DNA of 7,272 bases from UBA1189 sp045544835 (GTDB lineage: Bacteria; Bacteroidota; Bacteroidia; Bacteroidales; Bacteroidaceae), in the NCBI GenBank assembly GCA_045544835.1, contig JAZPZS010000015.1, forward strand, positions 1-7,272, given 5' to 3'. The first letter of the stretch is position 1. Each line of letters begins with the position of its first letter. A program made the translations under genes and the position numbers. The notes under the pieces are model-generated. The model saw only the letters and a program-made list of their open reading frames with translations. It searched no databases and was not told where the DNA came from. Shown here piece after piece: positions 1-6,263 of the stretch.

Positions 1-79
1 TGATAGTTTCCTCGCCGGCCTGCTGTACGGTCTCCGCAGCAATGACGTTTCCGGCCTGTGATTTGAAGAAAAGAATCAT
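1..79 (-). CDS. purL: Start of a gene running off the left edge, probably phosphoribosylformylglycinamidine synthase
   Basis: Only the first 26 codons are visible, beginning MILFFKSQAGNVIAAE. This opening resembles the N-terminus of the long single-chain PurL of Bacteroidota, which as I recall starts MILFF and continues with a VIAVE-like strand. PurL makes FGAM from FGAR with glutamine and ATP in purine synthesis. The ATG at 79-77 was chosen because it is the first in the frame and lies about 40 bases downstream of a good minus-strand promoter (128-159). No catalytic residue is in view, so the identity rests on the N-terminal match alone. It is transcribed in the same direction as uxaC but is separated from it by uxaC's terminator and by its own promoter. 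Confidence 0.5.
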   Translation of the reverse strand, partial: MILFFKSQAGNVIAAETVQQAGEETI

Positions 80-127
80 TTTGTGTATGAATTATAGTGT
101 TTTTGTCAAAAAAATCCTTTAAGAGTA

Positions 128-159
128 CAAAGTTAGTGTAACGTGAGAGAAAACGCAAA
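128..159 (-). promoter_or_regulatory. Bacteroidota-type promoter of the left-edge gene (purL)
   Basis: On the minus strand a -33 TTTG (159-156) is followed by exactly 20 bases and then TAACTTTG (135-128), a full match to TAnnTTTG. Transcription would begin near 120-123, giving a leader of about 42 bases before the ATG at 79. The -33 box is one arm of the inverted repeat GCAAAT-TT-ATTTGC (155-168), the same arrangement seen before rpsP. Confidence 0.75.
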
Positions 160-194
160 TTTATTTGCAGTTTTCCGAGGCCCCTTTGATTTTT
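128..194. repeat. Copy A of the palindromic promoter element (purL side)
   Basis: The inverted repeat GCAAAT/ATTTGC at 155-168 is flanked by a GAGAGAAAA arm on the left and a TTTTCCG arm (171-177) on the right. Both match copies B and C in front of rpsP in order and spacing. The left half carries the working minus-strand -7 box. On the right, the plus-strand TTTG (164-167) is followed after 20 bases by GATTTTTA, which lacks the first T of a -7 box, so this half looks decayed. Confidence 0.5.
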
Positions 195-281
195 ATCTTC
201 AGACGTCGACCTTCGGTGCCAAGACACCGTCTAGCATCTTTCTGTATGGTGGGTGTAAGTTGTTGCAAACCAGTATGTATA

Positions 282-313
282 CAAAAAAGCAAGAGGGGTT
301 TCCCCCTCTTGCT
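282..313 (-). terminator. Intrinsic terminator of uxaC
   Basis: A perfect 11-bp stem (288-298 with 303-313, AGCAAGAGGGG) closes a 4-base loop and is followed on the minus strand by six T residues (288-283). It begins about 20 bases after the uxaC stop codon and separates uxaC from the purL promoter further along. The six A residues on the plus strand lie before the stem, so termination is expected only for minus-strand transcripts. Confidence 0.92.
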
Positions 314-335
314 GTCGTTGTTCCTTGTCTACGAT

Positions 336-1742
336 TTAGAACTGGAAGAAGTTCTTAGCGTTGTTATAGCTGATATCTTCAATCATTTGGTTTACACGTT
401 CCATCTCGCTGTAAGGAATCTCACCGTTTTCCACATCGCGGCCCACGAGGTTACACAGGGTACGACGGAAGTACTCGTGACGAGGATAAGAGAGGAATGA
501 ACGTGAGTCTGTGAGCATACCTACGAAGCGGCTCAGCAGACCGAGTACGGAGAGGGCGTTCATCTGCTTCTCCATACCATCTTTCTGATCGAGGAACCAC
601 CAACCTGAACCGAACTGTATCTTTCCGGGTACGCTGCCGTCCTGGAAGTTGCCCAACATGGTGGCAATCACCTCATTGGCGCAGGGGTTGAGGTTGTAGA
701 GGATGGTCTTGGCCAGTTTGCCCATGGTGTTGAGCTTGTCGAGGTACTTGGCCATAGCCTTGGCTGTGGTGAACTCGCCGATAGAGTCGAAACCGGTGTC
801 AGGACCGAGGAGCTTGAACATCTTGCTGTTGTTGTCGCGGATAGCTCCGTAGTGGAACTGCTGTGTCCAGCCAGTTTCTGCATCCATGATACCGAACTCA
901 ATCATCATGGCACTCTTGTACTTCAGGATCTCCTCCTTGGTGAGCTCGGTGCCACCGTAAACCTTGTTGAAGATTGCTTCAATCTCAGCATCGGTGTAGT
1001 CCTCGGCATAGAACTCCTCGATACCGTGGTCGCTGAGCTTACAGCCCTGCTCCTCGAAGAATTTGTGACGTACGCGCAGAGCTTCGATGACATCGCTGAA
1101 CTTGCTAATAGTAACACCACTCACCTCTGACAACTTGTCGATGTAGGCACGGAAGTTGGCGGGGACCTCTACGGCCATGGCCTTGTCGGGACGCCATGTG
1201 GGCAGCATCTTCACTTCGAAGCCGCTCTCGCGGGTCTTGATATGATATTCGAGTGAGTCAACGGGGTCATCGGTCGTACATACCACCTCCACGTTGTAGC
1301 GACGCATGAATCCGCGTGCAGTATATTCGGGCTGCTTCAGCTTCTCGTTACACTCTTCGTAGATTTCGCGTGCTGTCTTCGGACTCAAGATCTTGTCGAT
1401 GCCGAAAGCGGTCTTCAGCTCCAGATGAGTCCAGTGGTAGAGTGGGTTACGGAAGGTATAGGGTACGGTCTCGGCCCATTTCTCGAACTTCTCCCAATCG
1501 GTAGTGTCCTTGCCTGTGCAATAGCGCTCGTCCACACCGTTGGTACGCATGGCACGCCACTTGTAGTGGTCTCCACCGAGCCAAATCTCGGTAAGTGAGC
1601 GGAACTGATGGTCATCGGCCACCATTTGGGGGATGAGGTGACAGTGATAGTCAATGATGGGCATCTTCTTGGCATGCTCGTGATACAACTTCTGTGCCGT
1701 TTCGGTGGTCAGCAGGAAGTTTTCGTCCATAAAGTTCTTCAT
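336..1742 (-). CDS. uxaC: Uronate (glucuronate/galacturonate) isomerase
   Basis: The 468-residue product matches the usual UxaC length of about 470. It is the amidohydrolase-fold enzyme that interconverts D-glucuronate with D-fructuronate and D-galacturonate with D-tagaturonate in the cytoplasm, the first step in using pectin- or glycosaminoglycan-derived uronates. Visible hallmarks are DYHCHL (residues 31-36, metal-binding His33 and His35), GDHYKWRAMRTNGV (57-70), TTDDPVDSL (156-164), PTWRPDK (181-187), QFGSGWWF (376-383) and MLTDSRSFLSYPRHEYFRR (409-427), with Asp412 in the expected C-terminal metal or acid position. The start MKNFMDENF aligns with the E. coli N-terminus MTPFMTEDF, so the first ATG is preferred to the one four codons later. 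It has its own promoter and terminator and no other uronate genes nearby, so it is probably a single-gene unit. Confidence 0.97.
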   Translation of the reverse strand: MKNFMDENFLLTTETAQKLYHEHAKKMPIIDYHCHLIPQMVADDHQFRSLTEIWLGGDHYKWRAMRTNGVDERYCTGKDTTDWEKFEKWAETVPYTFRNPLYHWTHLELKTAFGIDKILSPKTAREIYEECNEKLKQPEYTARGFMRRYNVEVVCTTDDPVDSLEYHIKTRESGFEVKMLPTWRPDKAMAVEVPANFRAYIDKLSEVSGVTISKFSDVIEALRVRHKFFEEQGCKLSDHGIEEFYAEDYTDAEIEAIFNKVYGGTELTKEEILKYKSAMMIEFGIMDAETGWTQQFHYGAIRDNNSKMFKLLGPDTGFDSIGEFTTAKAMAKYLDKLNTMGKLAKTILYNLNPCANEVIATMLGNFQDGSVPGKIQFGSGWWFLDQKDGMEKQMNALSVLGLLSRFVGMLTDSRSFLSYPRHEYFRRTLCNLVGRDVENGEIPYSEMERVNQMIEDISYNNAKNFFQF

Positions 1743-1785
1743 AAACTGATTCTTTTTATAAGTTGTAAGTGATGTTCTTTGGTGA

Positions 1786-1817
1786 CGAAATTAGCGGAAT
1801 TATTTGAATTAGGCAAA
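1786..1817 (-). promoter_or_regulatory. Probable uxaC promoter
   Basis: On the minus strand TTTG (1817-1814) is followed by exactly 20 bases and TAATTTCG (1793-1786), one mismatch from TAnnTTTG. Transcription would start around 1778-1781, leaving a leader of about 37 bases before the ATG. The 122-base gap after proA, holding this promoter, suggests uxaC is expressed apart from the proline genes. No clear terminator follows proA, so some read-through is possible. I see no operator that would reveal uronate control. Confidence 0.6.
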
Positions 1818-1864
1818 CTAATCCGTACTTTTTTATATTTTTTACCTTATTGTATGGGATGGCT

Positions 1865-3115
1865 TTATGGCCAGCGTACTTGTCCGTCGCCTTCGATGAG
1901 GTACTTGTATGTGGTGAGCTCGTTCAGCGCCATGGGGCCTCGGGCATGCAACTTTTGGGTGGAGATGCCTATCTCTGCGCCGAAGCCGAATTGTGCTCCG
2001 TCGGTAAAGGCTGTAGATACGTTGGCATAGACGCAAGCGGCATCGACTGTCCGTTGGAAAAGAGCGACGGCCTCACTGTTCTCGCTGATGATGCACTCGC
2101 TATGGCGTGAACTGTGGCGGGCGATGTGGTCCAGAGCCTCATTCATATTGTTCACGGTGCGTATGCTCATCTTGTAGTCGAGGAACTCGGTGCCGAAATG
2201 CTCATCGGTGGCCTGTTGCAGTAATGTTGCAGGATAGCTCTCCTGCAGAGCCTTGTAGGCCTCGTCGTCGGCATAGATGGTCACCTGCTTGCCGGTCAGT
2301 GGGGCACACAGCGTGGCAAGGTCGGCCAGACGGTCGCGATGGATGAGGAGGCAGTCGAGGGCGTTGCATACGCTCACGCGCCGTGTCTTGGCATTTTCGA
2401 TGATTGCCGCTCCTTTGTGCAGGTCGCCGGCTACGTCGAAGTAGGTGTGACAGATGCCTGCACCTGTCTCGATGACAGGAACCTTGGCATGGTCGCGCAC
2501 GTAGTTGATGAGTGCACTGCTGCCGCGCGGTATGATGAGGTCGACCTCTCCTACGGCTTCGAGCAGGCAGGCTGTGGCTTCACGATTGGCGGGGAGGAGC
2601 GTACATACGGCGGTGTCTATGTGGTGTGCGGTGAGTACGGAATGGATGACCTCTACGATTTGGCGGTTGGTGTGTTCCGCGTCAGAGCCGCCCTTGAGCA
2701 GACATACGTTGCCGCTCTTCATGCAGAGCGAGAATACGTCGGCCGTCACGTTGGGGCGTGCTTCGTAGATGATACCGATGACTCCGAAGGGGACGCTCAC
2801 CTTGCGTATCGTCATCCCGTTGGGGCGGGTGGTGAGACTCAGCGTCTGGCCGAGTGGGGTGGGCAGTGTGGCTACCTGTTCCATGTCTGCGGCTATCCCG
2901 TCGATGCGGTTCGGGGTCAGCTCCAGACGGTCGTACTTGGGGTTGCTGCGCTCCATACGCTCCAGGTCGAGGCGGTTGGCGGCGAGTATCTCTTCTGTGC
3001 CCTTGCGCAGAGCCTCGGCTGTGTCGCGGAGCACCATGCCGATGGCGTCATCGGTGAGTGCTTGCAGTATGGTGGTTGCCTTCGCGGCTTGGTGTATCAG
3101 TTCTGTGGTTGACAT
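1865..3115 (-). CDS. proA: Glutamate-5-semialdehyde dehydrogenase (gamma-glutamyl phosphate reductase)
   Basis: This is the second enzyme of proline synthesis. It reduces gamma-glutamyl phosphate with NADPH to glutamate-5-semialdehyde, which cyclises to P5C. From the ATG at 3115 the product has 416 residues, the normal family length. It shows the ProA form of the aldehyde dehydrogenase fold: VPFGVIGIIYEARPNVT, then LLKGGSDAEHTN, PRGSSALI, the catalytic-cysteine segment VSVCNALDCL (Cys250 in this numbering) and, near the C-terminus, GFGAEIGISTQKLHARGPMAL. A TTG two codons upstream (3121-3119) would add MD, but the ATG giving MSTTELIHQA is more natural and sits 9 bases after the proB stop. That short spacing places it last in the proC-proB-proA operon. 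Confidence 0.97.
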   Translation of the reverse strand: MSTTELIHQAAKATTILQALTDDAIGMVLRDTAEALRKGTEEILAANRLDLERMERSNPKYDRLELTPNRIDGIAADMEQVATLPTPLGQTLSLTTRPNGMTIRKVSVPFGVIGIIYEARPNVTADVFSLCMKSGNVCLLKGGSDAEHTNRQIVEVIHSVLTAHHIDTAVCTLLPANREATACLLEAVGEVDLIIPRGSSALINYVRDHAKVPVIETGAGICHTYFDVAGDLHKGAAIIENAKTRRVSVCNALDCLLIHRDRLADLATLCAPLTGKQVTIYADDEAYKALQESYPATLLQQATDEHFGTEFLDYKMSIRTVNNMNEALDHIARHSSRHSECIISENSEAVALFQRTVDAACVYANVSTAFTDGAQFGFGAEIGISTQKLHARGPMALNELTTYKYLIEGDGQVRWP

Positions 3116-3124
3116 GTCCAAATT

Positions 3125-3898
3125 CTAATTCAATGAAAATCTTGTGCATACCGTCTCGTCCGGTTGGTCGATGAGGCGGAGCAATATGTCTTCGCTCTTG
3201 CCATTGGCAATGACGACGGGTATTCCTAGGCTTGCCACGCGGCGGGCTATGTGGCACTTTGTCATCATGCCTCCCCGTCCCAACGATGATTTCTCTGTCT
3301 GGATGTATTGTGACAGGTCATCGCTCTCGATGGGTGATAGGGTGCGTATCACCTGGCTCTTGGGGTCGGCAGGATTGCCATCATATATGCCGTCAATGTT
3401 GCTCAGTATGATGAGCATGTCCACCTGCATCATCTCGGCCATCAGTCCCGACAGCTCATCGTTGTCGGTGAACATCAGTTCGGTAATGGACAGCGTGTCG
3501 TTCTCGTTCACGATAGGGACTACCCCTTCGCCGAGCATCACCTCCATGCAGTGGCGCTGGTTCTGGTAGTGGTCGGCCTTGTCGAGCCCCTCCTTGGTGG
3601 TGAGTACCTGCCCGCACACGATGCCGTGCTCGCGGAACAGCGTGTAGTACTTACCCATCAGCTTGGCCTGTCCGATGGCCGAGTAGAGCTGGCGCGACGA
3701 CACCTCGTCGAGCGTGTGGCTGGGGGCGATTTCGCTACGTCCCGAGGCTACGGCACCCGACGATACCAGGATTACCTCCATGCCCCGCTTGTGTAGCTCG
3801 GCCACTTGGTCGGTGAGTGCCGACATGCGGGTGATGTCGAGCGTGCCATCCTTGCGTGTCAGCACGTTGCTGCCTATCTTTATTGCTATACGTCTCAT
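3125..3898 (-). CDS. proB: Glutamate 5-kinase, short form without PUA domain
   Basis: This enzyme phosphorylates glutamate to gamma-glutamyl phosphate, the committed step of proline synthesis and usually the proline-inhibited one. The 257 residues cover the whole amino acid kinase fold: KIGSNVLT (7-14), LVSSGAVASG (44-53), NENDT (131-135), FTDNDELS (143-150), NIDGIYDGNP (167-176) and GRGGMMTK (207-214). The protein ends soon after the kinase domain (stop TAG at 3127-3125), whereas ProB of E. coli (367 residues) continues into a PUA domain. The ATG at 3898 was chosen because MRRIAIKIGSN is the normal family start and overlaps the proC stop codon in ATGA. The open frame runs further upstream, to 4243, but that part is low-complexity Arg/His-rich sequence lying inside proC and is not part of the protein. 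Confidence 0.96.
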   Translation of the reverse strand: MRRIAIKIGSNVLTRKDGTLDITRMSALTDQVAELHKRGMEVILVSSGAVASGRSEIAPSHTLDEVSSRQLYSAIGQAKLMGKYYTLFREHGIVCGQVLTTKEGLDKADHYQNQRHCMEVMLGEGVVPIVNENDTLSITELMFTDNDELSGLMAEMMQVDMLIILSNIDGIYDGNPADPKSQVIRTLSPIESDDLSQYIQTEKSSLGRGGMMTKCHIARRVASLGIPVVIANGKSEDILLRLIDQPDETVCTRFSLN

Positions 3899-4761
3899 TG
3901 TTGGTTGCTTGCTTTCAGTCCTTCGATGACGGCATTCGTGAAGCCTGCCCGCTCCATGGCGTTGAGCCCCTTGATGGTGATGCCGCCTGCTGTGGTCACC
4001 TTGTCGATTTCTGCTTCGGGATGTCCGTTGTTCTCGAGCAGCAGCATGGCTGCCCCTTTTACCGTGTGCTCCACGATGCGTGCAGCCTCCTCGGGGCGGA
4101 ATCCCATCTCCACGCCTCCCTCCATGGCGGCGCGTATGTAGCGCATGGCGAAGGCGATGCCACACGATGCCAGAGCGGTGCCTGCGGGTATCAGTTGCTC
4201 TTTCACCACCATCGTGTGTCCTATGCTTGCGAACAGCTGGCATATGAGCTCGGTCTGCTCCTCGGTGGCTCCTCGCGAAGCGATGAAGGTGATGCTCTCC
4301 CTGACCTCGGCGGCCGTGTTGGGTACTACGCGGAACAGGGCAGGCTCGGCGAACGTGTCGGGAAACTGAGGCTCCCTCTCCTCGGCCATGGCGAAGATGC
4401 GTTCCCGTTCATACTGCTCATAGTCAGGGATGAGCAGGTGTGTCAGTTCATGGAGGGTGATGCCTGCCGCTACCGACACGATGAGTTGGCGTTTCAGGTC
4501 CACGTGTGGGCGTATCTCCTCGACGACCTCATCCATGAGCCATGGCTTCACGGCCAGTACGATGATGTCCGCCTTGCGGACTGCCTCCTTGTTGTCGCGG
4601 CTCACGCGCAGCGTGGGGTCATAGCTGCGTAGTCTGTTCAGTGTCTCCTCGGTCTTTGCCGTGCAGATAATCTCTTTCGCACTGCATGTGCCTGCCTTTA
4701 TCAGTCCTTTTGCGATGGCGCCTCCCATGTTACCGGCACCAATGATAGCTATCGTCTTCAT
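3895..4761 (-). CDS. proC: Pyrroline-5-carboxylate reductase
   Basis: This enzyme catalyses the last step of proline synthesis, reducing P5C to proline with NAD(P)H. The 288-residue product starts MKTIAIIGAGNMGGAIAKG, with the Rossmann nucleotide-binding glycines at residues 8-14. It continues with VLAVKPWLMDEV (68-79), SVAAGITLHEL (96-106), a VVPNTAAEV segment (145-153) equivalent to the family's MPNTPA, and the C-terminal dimerisation helices with TTAGGITIKGLNAME (256-270). Residues about 108-142 form a charged segment that I judge roughly 25 residues longer than the corresponding loop of typical ProC. The ATG at 4761 is the first in frame, and the Rossmann motif follows at once. It is the first gene of proC-proB-proA, and its TGA overlaps the proB ATG by four bases, suggesting coupled translation. 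Confidence 0.97.
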   Translation of the reverse strand: MKTIAIIGAGNMGGAIAKGLIKAGTCSAKEIICTAKTEETLNRLRSYDPTLRVSRDNKEAVRKADIIVLAVKPWLMDEVVEEIRPHVDLKRQLIVSVAAGITLHELTHLLIPDYEQYERERIFAMAEEREPQFPDTFAEPALFRVVPNTAAEVRESITFIASRGATEEQTELICQLFASIGHTMVVKEQLIPAGTALASCGIAFAMRYIRAAMEGGVEMGFRPEEAARIVEHTVKGAAMLLLENNGHPEAEIDKVTTAGGITIKGLNAMERAGFTNAVIEGLKASNQQ

Positions 4762-4813
4762 CTCTTTACCTATTATATATTAATAAATCTCCGTCCGCGA
4801 AGAATGTTCCCTG

Positions 4814-4848
4814 CAAAGATAGTAAAAGCGAGTGAAAAGAAATAGAGC
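4814..4848 (-). promoter_or_regulatory. Probable promoter of the proC-proB-proA operon
   Basis: TATCTTTG (4821-4814, minus strand) is a full match to the -7 consensus TAnnTTTG and would start transcription near 4805-4808, giving a leader of about 45 bases. Unlike the other promoters in this window it has no TTTG 20 bases upstream. The nearest candidate is TTTC at 4842-4839, 17 bases away. The box lies in a decayed copy of the palindromic promoter element. No leader peptide or attenuator is visible. Confidence 0.55.
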
Positions 4849-4932
4849 TTGCTCTAATATTTTCGCAACGAGCGCCATCTATTTTCATGCGGTAGCGTAA
4901 AGATGTCAAAAGCGAGTGAAAGTGAATGGAGC
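4816..4932. repeat. Imperfect 33-base direct repeat (4816-4848 and 4900-4932) upstream of proC
   Basis: Both units read AAGAT, three variable bases, AAAAGCGAGTGAAA, a few variable bases, then GAGC. They match at 26 of 33 positions. The first unit includes part of the proC -7 box. The second has CATCTTTA in the matching place and is probably inactive. Between them, GAGC-TT-GCTC (4845-4854) and ATTTTCGCAACGAGCGCC (about 4859-4876) correspond to the centre and right arm of copies B and C near rpsP. This is therefore copy D of that element plus an extra left arm next to the rpsP terminator. Confidence 0.55.
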
Positions 4933-4933
4933 C

Positions 4934-4961
4934 AAAAAAAAGGTTCCCTTGTGTGGGAACC
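4934..4961 (-). terminator. Intrinsic terminator of rpsP
   Basis: A 7-bp stem GGTTCCC/GGGAACC (4942-4948 with 4955-4961) with a 6-base loop is followed on the minus strand by eight T residues (4941-4934). It starts about 30 bases beyond the rpsP stop, so rpsP appears to be transcribed alone and insulated from the proline operon. Confidence 0.9.
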
Positions 4962-4991
4962 CTTAGCTGTGTAGCGTTTGTCGCACGAGGA

Positions 4992-5522
4992 TTATGCCTC
5001 AGCAGCCTCTTCAGCTGCGGGAGCCTCTTCAGCAGCGGCAGCCTCAGCCTCAGCCATCTTGGCAGCGGCCTTCTTCTCAGCTACCTTCTGTGCGATAGCC
5101 TCGTTCACCTTCTTCTCAGCTTCGAGGGCAGCCTTAGCTGCTTCGCGCTTAGCCTGCTCGTTCTTGCTTACGATAGCGGCGAGGTTAGCCTGCTTGTTAG
5201 CTTTCCATGCATCGAAACGTGCCTGAGCGGTAGCATCGTCAAATGCACCCTTCTTAACACCGCCTTGGAGGTGCTTCATCATGTACACGCCTTCGCGAGA
5301 AAGGATGTTACGTGCTGTGTCGGTAGGCTGTGCACCTACGTTTACCCAGTACAATGCTCTCTCGAAATTCAAATCTACTGTGGCAGGGTCGGTGTTAGGG
5401 TTGTAAGTACCGATCTTTTCAATAAATTTTCCATCACGTGGAGCTCTTGCATCAGCAATTACGATAGAGTAGAACGCGTAGTCCTTGTGACCTCTTCTCT
5501 GCAATCTGATTTTTGTTGCCAT
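4992..5522 (-). CDS. rpsP: 30S ribosomal protein S16 with long C-terminal extension
   Basis: S16 is a small-subunit protein that binds 16S rRNA and helps assemble the body of the 30S particle. Residues 1 to about 88 form the conserved core: MATKIRLQRRGHKDYAFYSI, then a VIADARAPRDGKFIEKIGTYNP segment, the VGAQPTDTA stretch (62-70), and RNILSREGVYMMKH. The core ends where bacterial S16 proteins of 80-90 residues normally stop. The remaining 88 or so residues are a lysine-, alanine- and glutamate-rich, probably helical tail that becomes purely Ala/Glu (about 157-176). Such tails are common in Bacteroidota S16. The ATG at 5522 is preceded by an A-rich leader with no Shine-Dalgarno. The usual partners rimM, trmD and rplS are absent here. 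Tandem promoters lie upstream and a strong terminator downstream. Confidence 0.97.
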   Translation of the reverse strand: MATKIRLQRRGHKDYAFYSIVIADARAPRDGKFIEKIGTYNPNTDPATVDLNFERALYWVNVGAQPTDTARNILSREGVYMMKHLQGGVKKGAFDDATAQARFDAWKANKQANLAAIVSKNEQAKREAAKAALEAEKKVNEAIAQKVAEKKAAAKMAEAEAAAAEEAPAAEEAAEA

Positions 5523-5583
5523 TTCTTGTTAATTTTTAATTAGTTAATGATTTGAACATGCCAACATCCCGTGTTAGCGGCTG

Positions 5584-5615
5584 CAAAATTAGTGCAAGTT
5601 GAGTGAAAAACCAAA
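5584..5615 (-). promoter_or_regulatory. Proximal promoter of rpsP
   Basis: On the minus strand TTTG (5615-5612), exactly 20 bases, then TAATTTTG (5591-5584) match the consensus fully. Transcription would begin about 5576-5579, giving a leader of about 55 bases that ends in an A/T-rich stretch before the ATG. Confidence 0.75.
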
Positions 5616-5653
5616 TTTTCATTTGGGTTTTTCCGAAACGCCGCCTAATTTCA
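5584..5653. repeat. Copy B of the palindromic promoter element
   Basis: The centre is the inverted repeat CCAAAT-TTTC-ATTTGG (5611-5626). Leftward it carries the rpsP promoter on the minus strand. Rightward the plus-strand TTTG (5622-5625) is followed by exactly 20 bases and TAATTTCA (5646-5653), a -7 box with one mismatch. The unit is thus a back-to-back pair of promoter-like signals. It aligns end to end with copy C, with about five-sixths of bases identical by eye and a two-base difference in the central loop. Confidence 0.65.
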
Positions 5654-5682
5654 AGCTACGGAGCAGATTAAAGATAGTGCAA
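5632..5682 (-). repeat. Leader repeat R1, inverted partner of 6804-6853
   Basis: Read on the minus strand this runs TTGCACTATCTTTAATCTGC, then TCCGTAGCTTGAAATTAGGC, then GGCGTTTCGGA. The plus strand at 6804-6853 repeats it with one missing base and four substitutions over 51 positions. It spans the -7 box of the distal rpsP promoter, its downstream leader and the start of copy B. CTGC-TCC-GTAG can fold into a small hairpin; the other copy has GCAG, so pairing is kept (G-U replaced by G-C). Confidence 0.7.
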
Positions 5683-5700
5683 ACCGAGCGAAAAAACAAA
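5669..5700 (-). promoter_or_regulatory. Possible distal promoter of rpsP
   Basis: The minus strand has TTTG (5700-5697), exactly 20 bases, then TATCTTTA (5676-5669), which differs from TAnnTTTG only in the last base. It lies 85 bases upstream of the proximal rpsP promoter and faces the same way, so the two would form a tandem pair. Confidence 0.5.
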
Positions 5701-5736
5701 TTTATTTGCATTTTTCCGCAACGCCGCCTAATTTTA
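5669..5736. repeat. Copy C of the palindromic promoter element
   Basis: The centre is CAAAT-TT-ATTTG (5697-5708). On the plus strand TTTG (5705-5708), exactly 20 bases, then TAATTTTA (5729-5736) mirror the minus-strand promoter in the other half. The right arm TTTTTCCGCAACGCCGCC matches copy B at 17 of 18 positions. The plus-strand signal points toward the gene remnant at 5892-6183. Confidence 0.65.
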
Positions 5737-5891
5737 TTTTCTCTTGTCGTCCGTTGTCGCAAAACCTATAAGGCCTTAAGGTACGCCTGTGTCTATTCCT
5801 TGAAGACCTTACGGATTGTTGCGAGCGGGTAGGGGAGTCTTTTTGTTGTAATTTGCGTGAGTGCTTATTGTGGAACTATGGCCAATTCGCG

Positions 5892-6183
5892 ATGATTCAT
5901 GCCTTAATGGGATGGGATATTCATACTGTAACTTTCAATAATGAGGATGTTGCTTCTCTACTGATAGAAGGCGAATTATTCATTGCTTCTGCCATCTACA
6001 GTAACGCCACATTGTGTGTTGCATTCGAACAAGAGGATAATGATGTTGAAAGCACATGTGCAAATGCTATCAAAGTATGCGGCAGCAACAAGACGCTGTG
6101 CATCAGTGGTACTGAATATGGAGACCACATTGCTGTGGTACGATACAACAGGTACGCTTGACCTCGAGTTCGAGAAACTCTAG
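5892..6183 (+). pseudogene. Remnant of a secreted-protein C-terminal domain, frameshifted
   Basis: The frame is open from 5772 (after TAA at 5769-5771). The first ATG is at 5892, and the frame stops at TGA 6159-6161. The part near the end, AIKVCGSNKTLCISGTEYGD then HIAVVRYNRYA, resembles the beta-rich C-terminal sorting domain of type IX secretion cargo in Prevotella-like bacteria, which typically ends with a GDxIxVYDxxGxL pattern. Removing one G from the GG at 6137-6138 restores HIAVYDTTGTLDLEFEKL with a TAG at 6181-6183, which fits that pattern much better. I therefore read it as a 5'-truncated, frameshifted relic. It has several cysteines where such domains often have tyrosine. A short intact gene of 89 codons (5892-6161) or a sequencing error is also possible. 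No parent family can be named. Confidence 0.4.
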
Positions 6184-6263
6184 TATTATAGGTGTTTGGC
6201 GGTTCCCTACGGTATTGAAAATGCATTCTCACTCGTGATATGTACTTTTCATAAAGCCTCCTG

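Noticed and set aside
214..229. CGGTG/CACCG hairpin between uxaC and purL
   Set aside because: A five-base stem with no T tract and no partner feature is within chance expectation.
1851..1872. Possible terminator after proA (TGGC-CATAAA-GCCA)
   Set aside because: The stem is only four base pairs, includes the stop codon and has no T tract on the minus strand. It is too weak to call.
2339..3112. A 257-codon plus-strand open frame antisense to proA
   Set aside because: The minus strand codes for a full, motif-complete ProA. The antisense frame is open because of the G/C-biased codon use of proA, and its translation shows no family motif.
3899..4243. N-terminal extension of ProB by 115 codons
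   Set aside because: The extension is Arg/His-rich sequence read out of frame across proC. The family start MRRIAIKIGSN is at 3898 and overlaps the proC stop in the usual ATGA manner.
3856..4632. A 258-codon plus-strand open frame antisense to proB and proC
   Set aside because: It overlaps two certain genes on the other strand, crosses their boundary, and its translation is a His/Cys/Gly-rich sequence without recognisable domains.
4926..5543. A 205-codon plus-strand frame antisense to rpsP
   Set aside because: Its Leu/Ser-rich, membrane-like look comes from reading the Ala/Glu/Lys-coding tail of S16 backwards; S16 itself is certain.
5599..5832. A 77-codon plus-strand frame upstream of the gene remnant
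   Set aside because: It is made almost wholly of promoter repeats B and C, and its translation is not protein-like.
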